A program made the translations under genes and the position numbers. The notes below the pieces were generated by a model. That model ran no database searches, was not told the origin of the DNA, and worked only from the letters and a program-made list of their open reading frames with translations. From Platanthera guangdongensis (lineage: Eukaryota; Streptophyta; Magnoliopsida; Asparagales; Orchidaceae): a DNA stretch of 64,000 bases. This document shows positions 19,613-31,667 of this stretch, one piece after another. Location of the stretch: the NCBI GenBank assembly GCA_039583875.1, contig CM077167.1:154335010-154399009 (forward strand), written 5' to 3'. The stretch's first letter is position 1. Every line of letters starts with the position of its first letter.

Positions 19613-22197
19613 ATGGCTCCCAAAGGACTTGATTTCCTCTTTGAGGGAATAGAGTTAGTTCGCAATGGGATTTTTGATGCACCAGAGGAGGTGCAGCATG
19701 TTCTTCATCTCGTCCAGACATCTGACCTAGGGTTTGTCCTGTTGGAACCCTGCCTGCTGTAGAAACGGGAAGTACTAGAATTGTTTTCCAACGCAAAGGC
19801 CGATACATCTGCTGGCAAAATCAAGACACTGGTTACTGGAATGAAGATTAAGATCACACCAAGGAGGCTGACCAAGGCTCTCTAGTTGATGAAGTTCTTG
19901 GATACTGATGATGAAGATGACCTGGTGCAGACTGATGTCAAGTCTGCAATGAAATGGCGCGGACTATCCAAGCACACCACCGGCCCCATCCTAAGAAAGG
20001 AACATAACCTAAGAGGGAAGTTTCTGGCTGACATCATTTGGAAGGCCCTGCTATGCAAAACTGGATCCTATGATAAGATCTCCAAGAAGATGTTTGAAAT
20101 GATGACAAGGATCATACTAACCAAGAAAACTGACTGGCAGGATCTTGTTTATAAGAATTGTAGAGTGTATTCCTGAACCCAACATGGGTAGGATACTGTC
20201 ATTATTTCTTCTACGGAGAGTTCTAGGGATCGTCAATATGAGGTTAGGAACTAAGATCCACCATATGAGGAGAATGGATATAAAGATGTTGGATAGGTGG
20301 GATAGAGATCTTCAGCCTCATGCCCAGTCTGCTGCTAAGAAGAAAGGGAAGCAAGTTTTAGTGCTAGAGGAAAGCAGTTCAGGCAGTTCTTCTGAAGAAC
20401 ATGAGGAAGTTCCCCAAAATCCTCACCTGATTGACTCTACTGATAAGGTCAGGAGGGACATTGGTGCATAAGTTTCTATTTCATCTGTTCAAGTACCCAC
20501 ATCAGAGATAGCTGAGAAAGTGGCAGAGGATATTATTACCTTGACTTCTGTTGAAGTTAAGGGGGAGACCCCCCCCCCCCCCCCAAGTCCCCATCTGCTG
20601 TCTTAATCAACATCCCAAGCTACTCTTGTTGGAACCAGTCCTCAGAGTGAGGGGTAGCTAGATCAAAATCAAGGTCTGGACAATGCATATTCTAAGGGGG
20701 AGCAAGTCCATGGCCCTCCAGAGGCAAACAAGGATGCTAAGAAGACTGCTGCTACTGAACTGCATGTCACTGTAGACATGGCAAATGTTGAGGGGGAGCT
20801 TCGCTCTGAACTCCCTGCTCATGATGAGGTCCATGACATTGACTCATCTATGTTAGAAAAGTAAGAGAGTGTTCCAAAGAAAGCTCATTCATTTGCATTT
20901 ACTATGGCTGACTCTGGGGGAAGGGCAGATGTCAGACCAGAACAAGAAATCGTATATGATGAAGGTACATCTTCCAGGACAGATCAATTGTCACCTATCT
21001 TTCTAGCTCAGCTGAGAGGCTTGATGGATGAATAATGGAGAACTCTGGAGACCTTTGTGGATGATGCACTCAAGAACATCAGAAATGAGCTATCTATAGA
21101 GATCAAGTCTATCAGATTTGAAGTCAATCTTCTGAAGACTGAAACTGTTAAATTCTTCACTAGGGCAGCACCAGCAGTTGACTACACTATGGACAAATTG
21201 TATATCATGGACACAAATATCACTATAGTGATAGCAAATCAGACAATTCAGAACAAAAATATGCTAGTTGTCCATAATGCAGAAGAAGAGTTATTGACAC
21301 AACAAACTGCTACCATACTAACCAAGGTAAATGATGTACCAAGCTACTAGATGAACACATACTGTAAGTCAAGCATCAAGTCATTGCATTGGTAAACTAT
21401 CTAAAATCTGAAAGAAGCAAGGTCAGCACCTCCCAAATGCAGGAAATATATAAAGAAGTCAAAAAGGGGGAGAGTGATGTCATAAGAACAAATAGTGAAA
21501 ATATGGTATGGGATACTAATGTGATGATGGGATCATTTGGGATTGAACCTGTCCAATATGACAACATCCCTATGTTTCCTACTCAAGTACAAGAAGCCTT
21601 GAATCCTGGAATGTCTGCTCAATAAGAAGGCCAACTGCAAGATGTTCGGAATAGAGAAGAAGGTGCTCAGTGGAGAGATTCATATGTTGTTGCTGAATCT
21701 CCCCAGTTCAGCCCCTATACAGACCATCTACAGATGACAAAGGGAACAATTGTTGCTGAGGGAGAAGAAGAGATAGGGTTGAGCAAGAAAAGACACAGGG
21801 AAGAGATGGAAAAGAGGCCTGACTTTGAATAGTGGAGCCCTGAATCAAGGACTATCATCTTGGCAGCCTGGGAGCAGTCAAGTCAAAGAATACTGAAAGG
21901 GGCAAATTATATAGCTCACATGAGTGGAATAAAATGGAAAAGAGGGAAACTGATAGGAGGCCATACAGGAGCAATAAGAACGCATGCACTCTCCTTCCTG
22001 ATGTTGTTGAGCCGACAAATTACATATCTAAGCCTTACATTTACTTTGAGAGGCAGAGAAACAAGACATCTGAAGCCAAAGCTAAGGAAGCAGAACAGAA
22101 AGGCAAGAAGATAGCTACAGCTAAAGCTGAGAAGTAAGATAAAATAGTCAAGAAGTCAAAGGGCAATGGAATTGTTATAAGAGAACTTGAAACATGA
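19613..22197 (+). pseudogene. S2 ORF3 (env-like extra ORF, broken)
   Basis: The ATG at 19613 begins MAPKGLDFLF. The N-terminal domain aligns with S3 ORF3 (LADIIWKALLCKTGSYDKIS against LSKIVGKVILCKPGGHDRIS; the HHMRRMDIKMLDRW segment against HIRRMDLKILSRW). The middle is Ser/Glu-rich and contains several GGGGGAG polypurine motifs. The part near 21060-21350 matches the S3 coiled-coil segment (SIEIKSIRFEVN against AQDIKSIRFEVN). The C-terminus (SKKRHREEMEKRPDFE, GNGIVIREL) also matches S3. At least five frameshifts and several stops make it non-functional. The end is set by the TGA at 22195. Confidence 0.75.
20571..20584. repeat. poly-C tract in S2 ORF3
   Basis: A run of about 14 C follows GGGGGAGA. 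It lies in a polypurine-like motif copy and may be a frameshift or sequencing slip point. Confidence 0.7.
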
Positions 22198-22411
22198 GAT
22201 GTTTCATGTTCATCTTAAAAGGGCCAAAGGATATGTGATCTTGTACTATGCACATTGAAACATTTAACATTCATAACTAATAAACCTATTTTAAATGATT
22301 TATATGCTCATTATATCCGAGTTATGCAAGTATTACTTTCTATATGTGTTGCATATATATGTTATTGTACAATATTGTCTTAGGTTTTGACTACTTCAAA
22401 TAAGGTGAGAT
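22198..22411 (+). other. S2 3' untranslated region
   Basis: AT-rich sequence without a reading frame, ending in TAAGGTGAGAT, a decayed polypurine tract directly before the 3' LTR. Confidence 0.6.
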
Positions 22412-23263
22412 TGTTGGGTCCATTGATCCCAATGTCCCAAATTTGAAGAAGGCCTAATAGACAATGGTACACTCATGTTGTAATCTAACAAGTGTTACAA
22501 GTTATTTACATGCAGGATACCTCCTATGCATTGATTAGACAGGTTGCTGAAGTGGCCAAGATAGGTGATAACTGGGCAAGGTTGCTGAAAAATGCAAAAC
22601 CGTCTAAGTCCACAGGCATTGAGTGAAGTCTACTCCCTCAACGCCAGATGAATAAAATCTATGAGTACAGTATGCATAGTCAAAGCCAAGCTATTGGCAA
22701 ACTCAAAATATGGCTAAGTCCATAGGTATTGAGTGATGTCTGCTTACTCAACGACATACAGCTTATTCGTTGAATATAGCTCATCCTATCAAATCCACAG
22801 AAAATCTGTGTAGTTATTTGACTAAGACCACAGGCGTTGAGTGAGGCAAGCTCACTTAATGCCATGAGGACATAGCATTGACTGACCCTTGTTCAGTCAG
22901 AGTCAATGTGTTTCAAACACAGAATTTTATCAAAGGACAAAAGCGTTGAGTGAAGGCTATCCACTCAATGCCTAATCAACTATAATATTGTCTTAAGGAC
23001 AGAAGCGTTGAGTGAAGCTTACTCACTAAACTCCTAGCGACAGAAAATCTGTCTAAGTGTTTTGGTGTTGAGTGAAGCCTACTCACTCAACGCCTAGTGA
23101 TAGAAAATCTGTCTAAGTGTTTTGGCATTGAGTGAAGCTTACTCACTCAACACCTAGTGATAGAAAATCTATCCAAGTGTTTTGGCATTGAGTGAAGCTT
23201 ACTCACTCAACGCCTAGTGACAAAAAATATGTCTGTGTTTTGGCGTTGAGTGAATCCTACTCA
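22412..23263 (+). repeat. S2 3' LTR, truncated by Athila1
   Basis: It begins TGTTGGGTCC after the polypurine tract and is cut at 23263 by the TGATAAC start of the Athila1 LTR. It contains a hairpin array from 22612 to the break. Confidence 0.75.
22612..23263. repeat. hairpin array in the S2 LTR (GTTGAGTGA / TCACTCAAC)
   Basis: Eight hairpins with stems up to 12 bp (GGCGTTGAGTGA paired with TCACTCAACGCC) and loops of about 7 bases start near 22617, 22726, 22836, 22950, 23006, 23066, 23126 and 23186. A ninth at 23242 is broken by the Athila1 insertion. The last copies are spaced about 60 bases apart. Confidence 0.9.
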
Positions 23264-24636
23264 TGATAACTTCCTAAAAGAAGTTATCTAGTTCCTTATT
23301 TTTACGTAATATTTGTGATAAATGAGAAGAAATAATCTAAATTAGTATAAATATTCATAAATTCATATTTATTTCATTTAAGGATTGATTAAGCTATTTT
23401 GTATATGTTTCTTATTAGGAATGTCGTGGAAATCGAACCGGAGAAGTAAGAGCTGGAATTATATTTTGGTTGTGCAGTTGTTATAGAAACCCGTTTCAGT
23501 TGTTATAACAAGTCCTGGGTGGATTTAAAATTTGAATTTCAAATTTTGTACTAAATTCAAATATGGAAGGAGGCATCTATTGGGAGGGGACTGCTCATTT
23601 TTAGGAGGGCAATCTCATGTCTATTGGGGAGATACGAAATTTAAGAAGAAGATTGGGTTCTAAGAGCCATCATCTTGGAGAAGGAGAAGAGAGGAATGGC
23701 TAGAGTTTGGACGCATCAGCGAGTAGGAAGAAGGCTCTAAAGCGAGATCGACATGCAAATTCCTGCAGCATTTAAAACTTCTAAAGCATGTCTAGTAAGA
23801 TCTTCATTGTTGTGTGGTTTCATTCCTCAAGCATGAACTAAATTTCTTGGTCTTGTACTTGGAGAGTACTTTAACTTATTGTGATGTGGTTTTTGTAATT
23901 TCTCTTTTATGATTGATTGAAAACCTATTTTTATTGGATTTATGTTCTATTTTATGAAATTTTTGGATCAAATATTCTTCTTATAACTTACGTGGCAAGA
24001 TTCTAGAGAGGAGTTACGTATTTTAGGGTTGAATCCTTTATTTTGCACAGCGAGATTCGAGAGAGGAGTCGTATAAATCATTAGCCAAAATTCCATCTTT
24101 ATACTGCGTTGCAAGATTCGAGAGAGGAGTGGTGTAAGTGTAGCATAAAGTTTGACATAGTATAAAGAGAGAAAGAGATTTCCTCTTATGTTAGCAACAT
24201 TTATTTGAGTACTTTATGTTATTCTCATTCTACCTAAGTTAGAGATAACTATGAGAATTAGGGTAAACGGATTTCTGAGATCGAGAGATGATGACTTTCA
24301 CTTTCAAATCATTGCAGGATAGTAATTAATCATTTCATGAAAGATCACTCTAATACTCATAGCAATAGGCAAAGGAAATCTACGTACGAGACTACTTCTC
24401 CAACTTGATCAAAGTCTTTTAAGTAAGTGTTATTTAGTTTTAATTTTATCTTCTTTTAATTGTCCTTAATCTAAATTCACTTTTAGTCATTTCTCTTGAA
24501 TTTAAAGAAAATGTAGAGCTAGTACTTGTGAGCACTAAATTAGTCACTTCTCTGAGGGAACTATCTTTTCTCACTTTATATTACTTAATTTGGCACGTGC
24601 ACTTGTGTTATTATGTAGTCTATTTTGGGTGTATCA
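23264..24636 (+). repeat. Athila1 5' LTR
   Basis: It runs from TGATAACTTCC to GGTGTATCA just before the primer site, about 1373 bp. Three degenerate repeats of GCAAGATTCGAGAGAGGAG, spaced about 55-60 bases, lie at 23995-24140. Confidence 0.75.
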
Positions 24637-24642
24637 TGTTTT

Positions 24643-24660
24643 TGGCACCGTTGTTAGGGA
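24643..24660 (+). other. Athila1 primer-binding site (tRNA-Asp type)
   Basis: TGGCACCGTTGTTAGGGA lies six bases after the LTR. It resembles the Asp-tRNA complement used by Athila elements, with a few C-to-T or G-to-A changes. Confidence 0.75.
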
Positions 24661-24878
24661 AGTGTAACTGATTTTGTGTTTATTTCTCATAATATTAGTA
24701 AAACTTTAGTATCTGTAGATCAAGCATTTTGTTTATGTGGTCCTTTTGTTATTTTGAATTTCGTTAGTGTATGTCAAGGTACTGAAATCCGGAATTCCTG
24801 TCGTTAAACTTAGAAATTGAGAGCACTTGTACAGAAAATTGAAATAATTTTAGAACAGAGAATATTATTCATCTTGTG

Positions 24879-26215
24879 ATGGATAATAACGGACAACTAA
24901 TAGATGACAATGAAGGTCACTTAAACCTTAATGGTCATGTTGATCAAAACAATCAACAAGCGATCCTCTAATGACATGTTGAGATTATAACACACCTTTT
25001 AGAGGAGGTTTGCACTCTAGTATAGCTCGACCGGTCATAGAAGTCAACAATTTTAAAATGGACCCATTTATTATGGAACAATTACAATATAACAAGTTTG
25101 GGGGTCCTAGCCATGAAGATGCAAACTCTCATTTGAGGACTTTCTTAGCAATTTGCGACATGTTTAAAGCTAATGGTGTGTCCGCTAAGCTATTCAACTA
25201 AGAGCATTTTCTTTTTCGTTAGAAGCAAGAGCGAAGGATTGGTTAGAGACTTTACCTAATGATAATATCACCACATGAGATAAATTAGTGGAAAATTCTT
25301 TAAACAAGTATTACCCACCTTCGAAGACCTCTAAGTTGATTAGAGTCATTACTACTTTTATACAAACTCGTGGTTAAACTATTTATGATGCTTGGGAGCA
25401 TTTCAAAGAGTTGTTAAGAAAATGCCCACATCACGGTTTAGCCCAGCACCAACAAGTCTATACATTCTATAATGGGTTGCAAACGGCAACTATGATTTTA
25501 GTTGACGGAGCTGCGAGAGGCTCTTTAATGAAGAAATATCCAAAGGACGCTTATGCTATATTAGAATATCTAACCTCTAATAACTATCAAGCGTATGAAA
25601 GGTAAGGCAATAGTAATCCGGCGGGGGTGCACCAAGTTGATCAAATCAACTCTTTAGCCGCTCAAATGGCATCACAATTTAACTTGATTAATAAGAGGCT
25701 AGATTTGTTATCTGCTCCAACACCTAGTGCACCACTCACGGTAGAGCAATTAAACCAAATTACGGAGGAAGCAAATTATGTAGGAGGTCCACAAAGGCAA
25801 ATACCAAATGGTTTTGCGAATCACTATCACCCCGAGTAGCGAAATTATCCCATTTTTTCTTGGAGAAATAATCAAGGAATTAATCAACCACCGGGATTCA
25901 ATCAAAATTTGAACCCCATACAAAATAACCCTCAAAACAATCAAGCAATTCCTTGAAAATTAACCGATGAATTCATTGTAGGGATGTTTCAAAAGAATGA
26001 TTCTATGATGGGAGGTATTGAGTCGTCTCTAAGATCCTTAGAAACCACATTAGGTCAACTAGCAACTACATTAAGCAAAAGGCTGATGGGTTCATTACCA
26101 TTGGATACTACACCTAATCCAAAAGGAGTGGAATCAAATAACCATTGCAATGCCATCGCTATGAGGAGTGTGGTAGAAATTCTAAGTGGAGATGGATTGC
26201 TAGAAAAAGCTAGAA
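24879..26215 (+). pseudogene. gag: Athila1 gag (broken)
   Basis: The likely ATG at 24879 gives MDNNGQLIDDNEGH. Stops follow almost at once. The Athila capsid landmarks are NNFKMDPFIMEQLQYNKFGG (25040-25100), HLRTFLAICDMFKANGVS, a decayed SLEARAKDWL block near 25215-25245, the AWEHFKELLRKCPHHGL segment, and YNGLQTATM. The C-terminal half (25627-26240) contains heptad-like segments and an Asn/Gln-rich stretch. At least six stops or frameshifts are present. Confidence 0.8.
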
Positions 26216-26961
26216 ATGACGGGACGAGAACAAGAGAGTAAACTAAGAGAGTCACATGAAGGAAAACCCGTAGAGGATAAGGAACGGGATGTGATAGAAA
26301 TTCATCCACCAACAAATAAGACAAATGAAATCATTTATCCTTCACCACCTTTCTCATCTAGGCTAGCAAAGACTAAGCTAAATAAGCAATTTCAAAAATT
26401 TATGGACATTTTTAAGAAGTTAACCATAAATATTATGTTTGTTGAGGCATTGGAACAAATGCCAAGTTATGTTAAGTTTATGAAGGATATTTTATCTAAG
26501 AAGAGAAAATCCGTTGATAAAGAAATAGTTGTGTTGACGGAGGAGTGTAGCGCAATACTACAAACGAAACTACCTCCAAAACTAAAAGATACCAAAAGCT
26601 TCACAATACCATGTTCAATAGGCGTGAAGTTTGTCAGGAGAGCATTGTGTGATTTGGGGGCTAGTATAAACCTAATGCCTCTATCTATCTATAAAACGTT
26701 AGGTCTTGGGGAGATTGCTATAACATCTCTCAGTCTTCAGTTGGCTGGTAGATCTTTAGTATTTCCTAAGGGAGTTGTTGAAGATGTATTGGTCAAGGTA
26801 GAGAAATTCATTTTTCCGGCCGACTTTATTGTGTCGGACATGGATGAGGATAAGGATATGCCCATTATTCTAGGAATACCTTTCTTAGAAACGGGGAGGA
26901 CACTCATAGATGTCCGAAAAGGCGAGTTAATGATGAGAGTTAATGAGGAAGAGGTGACATT
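26216..26961 (+). pseudogene. pol: Athila1 protease region of pol
   Basis: The frame is open from 26216 to the S3 insertion. A basic linker precedes a retroviral-type aspartic protease, with active-site motif LCDLGASINLMPLS at about 26646-26687 and the second signature PIILGIPFLETGRTLID at about 26860-26910. The last codons before the insertion read NEEEVT. The apparent ending after 26961 (ERISFKMF) is S3 LTR sequence, not Athila. Skipping S3 plus one ACATT copy continues the frame in phase at 39272. Confidence 0.85.
26957..26961. other. S3 target-site duplication, left copy
   Basis: ACATT before the S3 LTR is repeated at 39267-39271 after the other S3 LTR. Confidence 0.95.
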
Positions 26962-27890
26962 TGAAAGAATTAGTTTCAAGATGTTCTAAATAACTAGAGG
27001 GGGGGTGAATAGGTTCAATTCATTTTCTTACTTAGGCAGATAATTCTATCTAGTTTAGCAATGCATTCAGCAGAACATCCAACACAGCATTCACATACAC
27101 AACATTCACAGATTGCACACAAATTTTATAGTGGTTCCCCAAATGATGGGTGCATCCACTTTCCCCCTTCGCCTATCTAGCAGTGTACTAGATTCGGCCT
27201 AACTTCCTTCCTTCTTCTCAGATCCGCAGATCTTACAGCTCAGAACCAAGAATGGTTCCTACAACTCAGAGTGAATCCACACTCCTACAACTCAGGCAAT
27301 AGCACTACCTCAGCCTCTATCACAGGCCTACAACTCAGGGAACAGATTCCCCTACCTCAGGCACACAGCCCTACCTCAGCCTTTATAATTTAGGCTTACA
27401 ACTCAGAGATGTAAATCTCCTACACTCAGATCTAGTACAGATCCTACAAAATTATTGATGAAAAGTTGTTGATATCTTCAACCAGATGGAGAGAGAATTG
27501 GTTGAAGACTTCTTGATCAATTCTTGATAGAACTGGCTTCTTAAGGATCAACCTGACTTAGCTTTCTCCAAAGCTTCTTGAATCTGAACACGGTAGGGTT
27601 GATCTTCTAGATGTTGGAGTTGATCTTCAATCTTCCTCCTTCAGATATTAATCTTAATTCTTCAGGCAAACTGTTCAGGATATGCCTTCACTGGATGAGA
27701 TCTTCTCACCTTCTTGTTTTTCTCTCACTACGATCTGTTGACTGTTTCTTTCTCTTCTTCTGGATTCTCAATCCTTCAGAGATAATAATAGATCAGCTAT
27801 CTGTTATCTGTTGTTGTTCTTATTGTTGTTATCTGTGTTGTTCTTCTTATTGTTATCTGTGTTCTTTTTTTATTATTGAGAGAGCACATC

Positions 27891-27898
27891 TATTTATA
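27891..27898 (-). promoter_or_regulatory. TATA box of S3 3' LTR
   Basis: TATAAATA on the minus strand, about 170 bases downstream of the palindrome cluster. The 5' LTR has the same box at 38525-38532. Confidence 0.65.
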
Positions 27899-28068
27899 GG
27901 CTTCATCCATGGTAACCGGCTGTTCCGGTTTCAAATAGTCTTCTAACACCTCTGACAGTTGTGACAATAATGTCAGTAATGACAGCTGTCAAGTCTTCAC
28001 TTGTATTACTTCAGCATTCAATTAACTTTGACTCAGCAACAAAAAAATGTTGATTGAATTCTTCATAT

Positions 28069-28512
28069 ATGTCGACACATATAGTCCATGTGTCGACATA
28101 AGTCTTGTTGTTGTCGACACAGCTTCTGTGGAATGTGTTGACACAAGTTCTGTGTGTCGACACAAACACTCCTTGTCTTGACAAAGTTGGTGTCGACAGA
28201 ATTCTGGTGTGTGTCGACACAAGTTCTGTGTGCCGACACAGTTGTTGTCGATAAGATTCTGGAATGTGTTGACAGCTTCTCTGTGTGTCGACACAGCTCC
28301 TGATAATGTCGACACAAGTCTGGCCCTTAGTGTCGACACAGCATTATCGACAGATTTTCTGTGTGTCGACACAAATTCTGGATGTCGACACAATCTGGCC
28401 CTTGGTGTCGACACAGCGTTGACGATAGATTTTTTGTGTGTCGACACAAATTTTGGATGTCGACACAATCTGGCCCTTGGTGTCGACACAGCCATTCCCA
28501 GGTGTCGACACT
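28069..28512. repeat. TGTGTCGACACA palindrome cluster, S3 3' LTR
   Basis: About 20 copies of GTCGACA / TGTCGAC, many in the perfect 12-bp palindrome TGTGTCGACACA. The same motif recurs in the other LTR and before ORF3. Confidence 0.92.
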
Positions 28513-28650
28513 TGTACTTAGAAATTTTCCTTTCCATTTTCTTAACCTTCACATGATAACTCAAAATAACATCAAATACAACTTGATGCATATCATTGAG
28601 TTAGCTGAGGCTTCTCCAAATCTGGTATATATTTTCCAATGTACCAAACA

Positions 28651-28662
28651 ATCTCCCCCTAT
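28651..28662 (-). other. S3 polypurine tract
   Basis: TAGGGGGAGAT on the minus strand, directly before the 3' LTR. Further GGGGGAG copies lie within ORF3 (for example near 29627, 30380, 30681 and 30736). Confidence 0.85.
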
Positions 28663-28914
28663 TTGGAGAAGTCATAACCTTAAGTCAATGATATACATCA
28701 CTTATAATAAAATTAATAATATGATGTATAAAAACATTCACTGAAAGGGAAACATATAAACAAAACAAGTAAATAATTTCATCACAGAATATGATATAAT
28801 AATATCAATCATGAATCATTGTTTTGTTTAAACCTTCACAATAGTTTGATGATAATTGATTACATGGAGTTTAAAATTGAAAATTACAATGTTTTATAAT
28901 CTAGTTAATCTATC
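28663..28914 (-). other. S3 3' untranslated region
   Basis: AT-rich, without a reading frame, between the ORF3 stop and the polypurine tract. Confidence 0.7.
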
Positions 28915-31616
28915 CTAAGGCTGATCAGGCTCCTTGATCACTATACCTTTTACAGACTGGATCTTTGTTTGTACTGGAGCTTCAGTGTCTTCAGCTGGCT
29001 TCTTGCCTTTGAGATCCTTCTTCTTTTGTTCTTCAGCCTTAACTCTTTGCCTTTCAAAATAGTTTAAAGGTTTAGGAAAATATTTACTGGGTTCTACTGC
29101 TGTGGCAGGTATTCTCCCAGCCTTGTGATCCCTTCTGAACTGCTGAATAACATATTGTCTTTGCAGATATTTATTCCACTCAACTTCAGAATACCACTTG
29201 CCTCTATAATGCATTTTGTCTTTGACAGCTTGCCAGGTAGTGAGTATAATATTTCTGGAGGTTGGACTCCATCTTTCAAAATCAGGCTTCAGTTCAGCCT
29301 GCTCTCTAAATCTTTTCTTTGAAAGTTGAGCTTCTTGCTCTTTATTCAGTGCTATCTCTGACATTTCTACTTTCTCTATTATAACATTCTTAGTAGCCTC
29401 TGGAGGGCTCTACATCTGGTGAACCAAGTGTTGAATTTCATCAAAGTTAGAAGGGGGATATATGATTTGAGCTACTTCCTGCTGACCCCCTTCATTTCCT
29501 GCAGCTTGAATTCCTAACTCAGCTGTATTGTCATCATAACATAGGGGTGGATATCCCAGAGTTGCTCTAATAGCATTTGTTATCCATTTGGCATGCTCTG
29601 AGCTAGCATTGACTATCAACCTCTCCCCCTTTATGACTTCTGTTTCAATATGATCCCTGAGATCATTCTTTTGGAACCTTATTTGATTAACCAGATAATT
29701 GGTTCCTTCTGTATAATAGGCTTTAAACTTTTGGAGCTGAGTAGAGATGAGTTTCTGAGAGGCTTGAATGGCAGATTGGAAAGTGGCTAAATCTTCTTGA
29801 AATTTCTTATCAAACTCTGACTTTTCTTTAGCCCTTTCCTCAGATAATGCAGTTGCTTTATTCTTTAATTCAGTAACAATCACATTATGTGATTCAGTAA
29901 GATTTTCATTCATTCTAATCTGATTTTCCAGAACATATCCTTGCTTTATTACTATGTCATCAATTTGTGTCCTTGCCTTTTGTTGCTGTTTTGCCAGAAA
30001 AACTACAGCATTACCTCCTTTATGGAAGCAATCTGCCATCTCCCTCTTATTCTGGTTAACTTCAAATCTAATTGATTTTATATCTTGAGCCAAAGAGAAC
30101 TGAAGATCCTTATGGCTTTCATCCATATATTTTTACATGGCTGCTCTTTGCTCATCCATTTTAATCTGAAGAGCAACCAACAATGAACTGAAATCAACTG
30201 TTGGTGCTGAGGGTTGTGAGGCTGTCGGTAAAGCTTTCTTATAAGTTGAGCTTTTCTTCTTGTAAACCATCAATTTCCTCTTATTTGCTCTTTGTGCCTC
30301 TCCATCATCAGATTCAGAAGTACTTTCTAGATTCACAGTGGCCTTTGGACTTGAGGGCAGCTCCTTATCAGTTCTTGGCAACTCCCCCTCAGTTCTTGGC
30401 ACAACTTCCTCAGTTCTTACTTCTTGTAAATCAGGGAATAATTCCTCAAGAGTAAATTTTTTTTGCTGTTGAACTGGAGGAATATCTGTTGCTTGAACAT
30501 TTGAAGGAATACCATCTAAGGCAGATGTATCATCCATAGATATATTCTGTGCAGGATGATTAAATCAAGAATTGTTTGAGTGGTTATTTCACTCTCTAAA
30601 GCAGCTTGCTCTTTCTCTGGAGCACTATCTGAAGGCAAGACTTCTTGTTCAACTGGAGAAAGTTCATTTGCTCCCCCTAGGGAAGGCACATCCTGAGCTT
30701 GATCCAGTGGAATGGTATTTTCTGAAATAAACTCCCCCTGCATCTGACTATCATTTACAGTCTTAGGAGCAGATGATTTCCTTATAATTTCTTGTTGGTC
30801 TTCATTTGAACTGAAGATTACTTGTTCTTCTGAATCACTAGAAGATTCAGGCTTCCTGGGTATTGTCTCTTTCTTTTTATGTTGTGGTTGTTTCTGTGGT
30901 GTTGAACCATCTTTTGTCAGAACTCTTACCCACCTGGATAGTATTTTCAAATCCATCCTTCTTATGTGATTTATTCTAGATCCAGTGGTATTGTTCAGCA
31001 CTTCAGGAATAGTTATTGCCAGATACAAACTCAGAATTCTACCTAGATTAGGTTTATTCAGACTTTTCTTGATCTTATCAAAAATTACTGCAGACCAGTT
31101 AGTCTTTATTCTAAAAATTATTCTGATCATCAAGGTGAACATATAGGATGAGATCCTATCATGTCCGCCTGGCTTGCAGAGAATTACTTTTCCAACAATC
31201 TTTGAGAGAAATTTTCCTTGTGAATTCATTTCTTTCCTTTGCATGGATGATTAAATCCTAGTGTCGGGATTCAGGCCACACCATTGAAGTGCTTCTTTAG
31301 TCATTGAAGGTGTAACTTTATCATCTTCCTGAGTCTTGGGCAATTGAAGTGTTTTCCTCAGTCGCTTTTGGGTAAGTTTCACCTTGTTGCCTTGAATTGA
31401 TGACTTAATCTTCAAGCCAGTTGAATACAAGGTTGCTCTTGTATAGAATTCAAGAATTTCTGTCTTCCAGATCTTTGTAGATTCAGAGACTAGATATTCT
31501 AAACCATTCTCTTGGATTAGGGTTATTACCTCACGAATCTCAGTCGTCGTACTGTCAAAGGCATTGCGAACTAACTCATAACCTTCGTTGATGTTGGTCT
31601 CCAACTTTAGCGCCAT
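28915..31616 (-). pseudogene. S3 ORF3 (env-like extra ORF, broken)
   Basis: The ATG at 31616 begins MALKLETNINEG. The N-terminal domain has EILEFYTRATL, a V.L....L...L pattern, KVILCKPGGHDRIS and NLGRILSLYL. This resembles the putative plant transposon protein fold and the Athila env-like ORF (EFYANAK...VRGNEV). A Ser/Glu-rich linker follows. A coiled coil at about 30126-29700 is rich in Lys, Glu and Gln. The C-terminus (KPDFERWSPTSRNIIL, LNYFERQRVKAEEQKKK) is basic. A stop lies near 31250, a frameshift near 30530 and stops near 30130 and 29400. No membrane helix is evident, so an envelope function is doubtful. Confidence 0.78.
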
Positions 31617-31667
31617 TGATGGTGAGAAATTTGAGGAGAAGAGAGATGAAGGTTTGTCGACTCAAGG

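Larger units (their letters stand above)
17496..23263 (+). mobile_element. S2: truncated, pol-deleted Sirevirus
   Basis: In order it holds the gag C-terminus, a second zinc knuckle, the first residues of protease, a spacer, ORF3 and a truncated 3' LTR. The 5' LTR and gag N-terminus are missing on the left (cut at the Tat1 edge), and integrase, RT and RNase H are missing inside. Both gag and ORF3 are closest to those of S3. Heavy frameshifting suggests it is the oldest insertion here. Confidence 0.85.
26962..28650 (-). repeat. S3 3' LTR
   Basis: Read on the plus strand it starts TGAAAGAATT and ends GTACCAAACA. It contains a repeated CTACAACTCAG motif (27235-27430), a minus-strand TATA box and the TGTGTCGACACA cluster (28069-28512). 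Its inner edge abuts the polypurine tract. Confidence 0.95.

Noticed and set aside
26962..26989. C-terminus ERISFKMF of the Athila1 protease frame
   Set aside because: These codons lie inside the S3 LTR, and the true continuation is at 39272.
28069..28512. CRISPR-like appearance of regularly repeated palindromes
   Set aside because: Spacing is irregular, the intervals are not unique spacers, the genome is a plant and no cas gene is present. These are LTR motif arrays.
28011..28591. Overlapping Cys/His/Thr-rich frames on both strands
   Set aside because: They are translations of the TGTGTCGACACA cluster. The same frames appear in the other LTR copy at 38645-39291.
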